The notes beneath the pieces were generated by a model. The model ran no database searches, was not told the DNA's origin, and was given only the letters and a program-made list of their open reading frames with translations. Shown piece by piece: positions 63,992 through 64,000 of a DNA stretch of 64,000 bases. Made by a program: the position numbers and the translations under genes. Source of the stretch: Dendrocalamus latiflorus (Eukaryota; Streptophyta; Magnoliopsida; Poales; Poaceae); NCBI GenBank assembly GCA_017311315.1, contig CM029669.1:10379698-10443697 (forward strand), given 5' to 3'. Positions within the stretch are counted from its first letter, which is position 1. The number at the start of each line of letters is the position of its first letter.

Positions 63992-64000
63992 GTTACATCA

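Larger units (their letters stand above)
59096..64000 (+). mobile_element. Ty1/copia element inserted in the TRIM (3' LTR outside window)
   Basis: 5' LTR at 59096-59869, leader, gag-pol from 60076 to 63991 with one frameshift, then the window ends. It is in the same orientation as the TRIM. The target duplication should be GTAAT (59091-59095), predicted again after the unseen 3' LTR. Confidence 0.85.

Noticed and set aside
1..64000. A novel multi-gene biochemical, defence or biosynthetic system
   Set aside because: No cluster of cooperating host genes is present. The window is nested transposons plus one intact gene and two pseudogenes.

Overview
The window looks like repeat-dense chromosomal DNA from a grass, most likely rice (Oryza) or a close relative. 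The reasons are Sirevirus-type copia elements with GGGGGAG tracts, CACTA-type subterminal ACAGACGGTT repeats, a Micron-like element sitting in (TA)n, Stowaway-type MITEs, and monocot-like GC-rich exons. The species is an inference from element families and not a database match. Almost everything here is transposable-element DNA in several layers of nesting. Only one ordinary host gene looks intact.

Region 1-12323 holds two nested Sirevirus-type elements. Element A (5' part outside the window) gives the end of integrase, reverse transcriptase and RNase H at 1-2091, a long non-coding 3' region with GGGGGAG tracts, and a 3' LTR at 3733-5511. A is inserted in the gag of element B, which resumes at 5512, has no recognisable pol, and ends with an LTR at 10569-12323. 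Region 12324-17084 holds a broken gene fragment resembling plant sphingomyelin phosphodiesterase 4 (12883-13968), MITEs and simple repeats. Region 17085-20942 holds a 5'-truncated LTR and a 2.1 kb solo LTR with the target duplication AAGTC. Region 21832-29559 is a pol-less Sirevirus-like element C with gag remnants and a truncated 3' LTR.

The one intact-looking host gene is a secreted DOMON-domain (AIR12-like) protein on the minus strand at 30127-30723. MITEs follow. From 34209 to about 47000 (minus strand) lies a long pseudogene of a Prp2/DHX16/ESP3-type DEAH-box splicing helicase. Its exons are recognisable, but its helicase core is deleted and it carries frameshifts. One of its introns holds a short-LTR (110 bp) TRIM-like element (36858-42950), which itself contains a Sirevirus solo LTR (36980-38665, TCAAA duplication) and a 2.7 kb TG...CA-bounded insertion (39688-42424).

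The 5' end of that pseudogene abuts the poly(A) of an L1-type LINE (47001 to about 53165, minus strand). In this LINE the ORF1 stop and ORF2 start overlap as ATGA. Next come an internally deleted gypsy element (53231-55631, minus), a CACTA-type end with a Micron-like element nested in (TA)n (about 56340-58021), a small TRIM (from 58031), and a copia element (59096 to beyond the window end) inserted in the TRIM's 3' LTR. This copia element's gag-pol has a single frameshift.

I found no CRISPR array, tRNA or rRNA gene, gene cluster or clearly new biochemical system. The points most worth a second look are the pol-less Sirevirus families with shared non-coding blocks, the repeat-expanded U3 regions, the nested TRIM in the helicase pseudogene, and the copia leader that lacks the usual primer-binding site.
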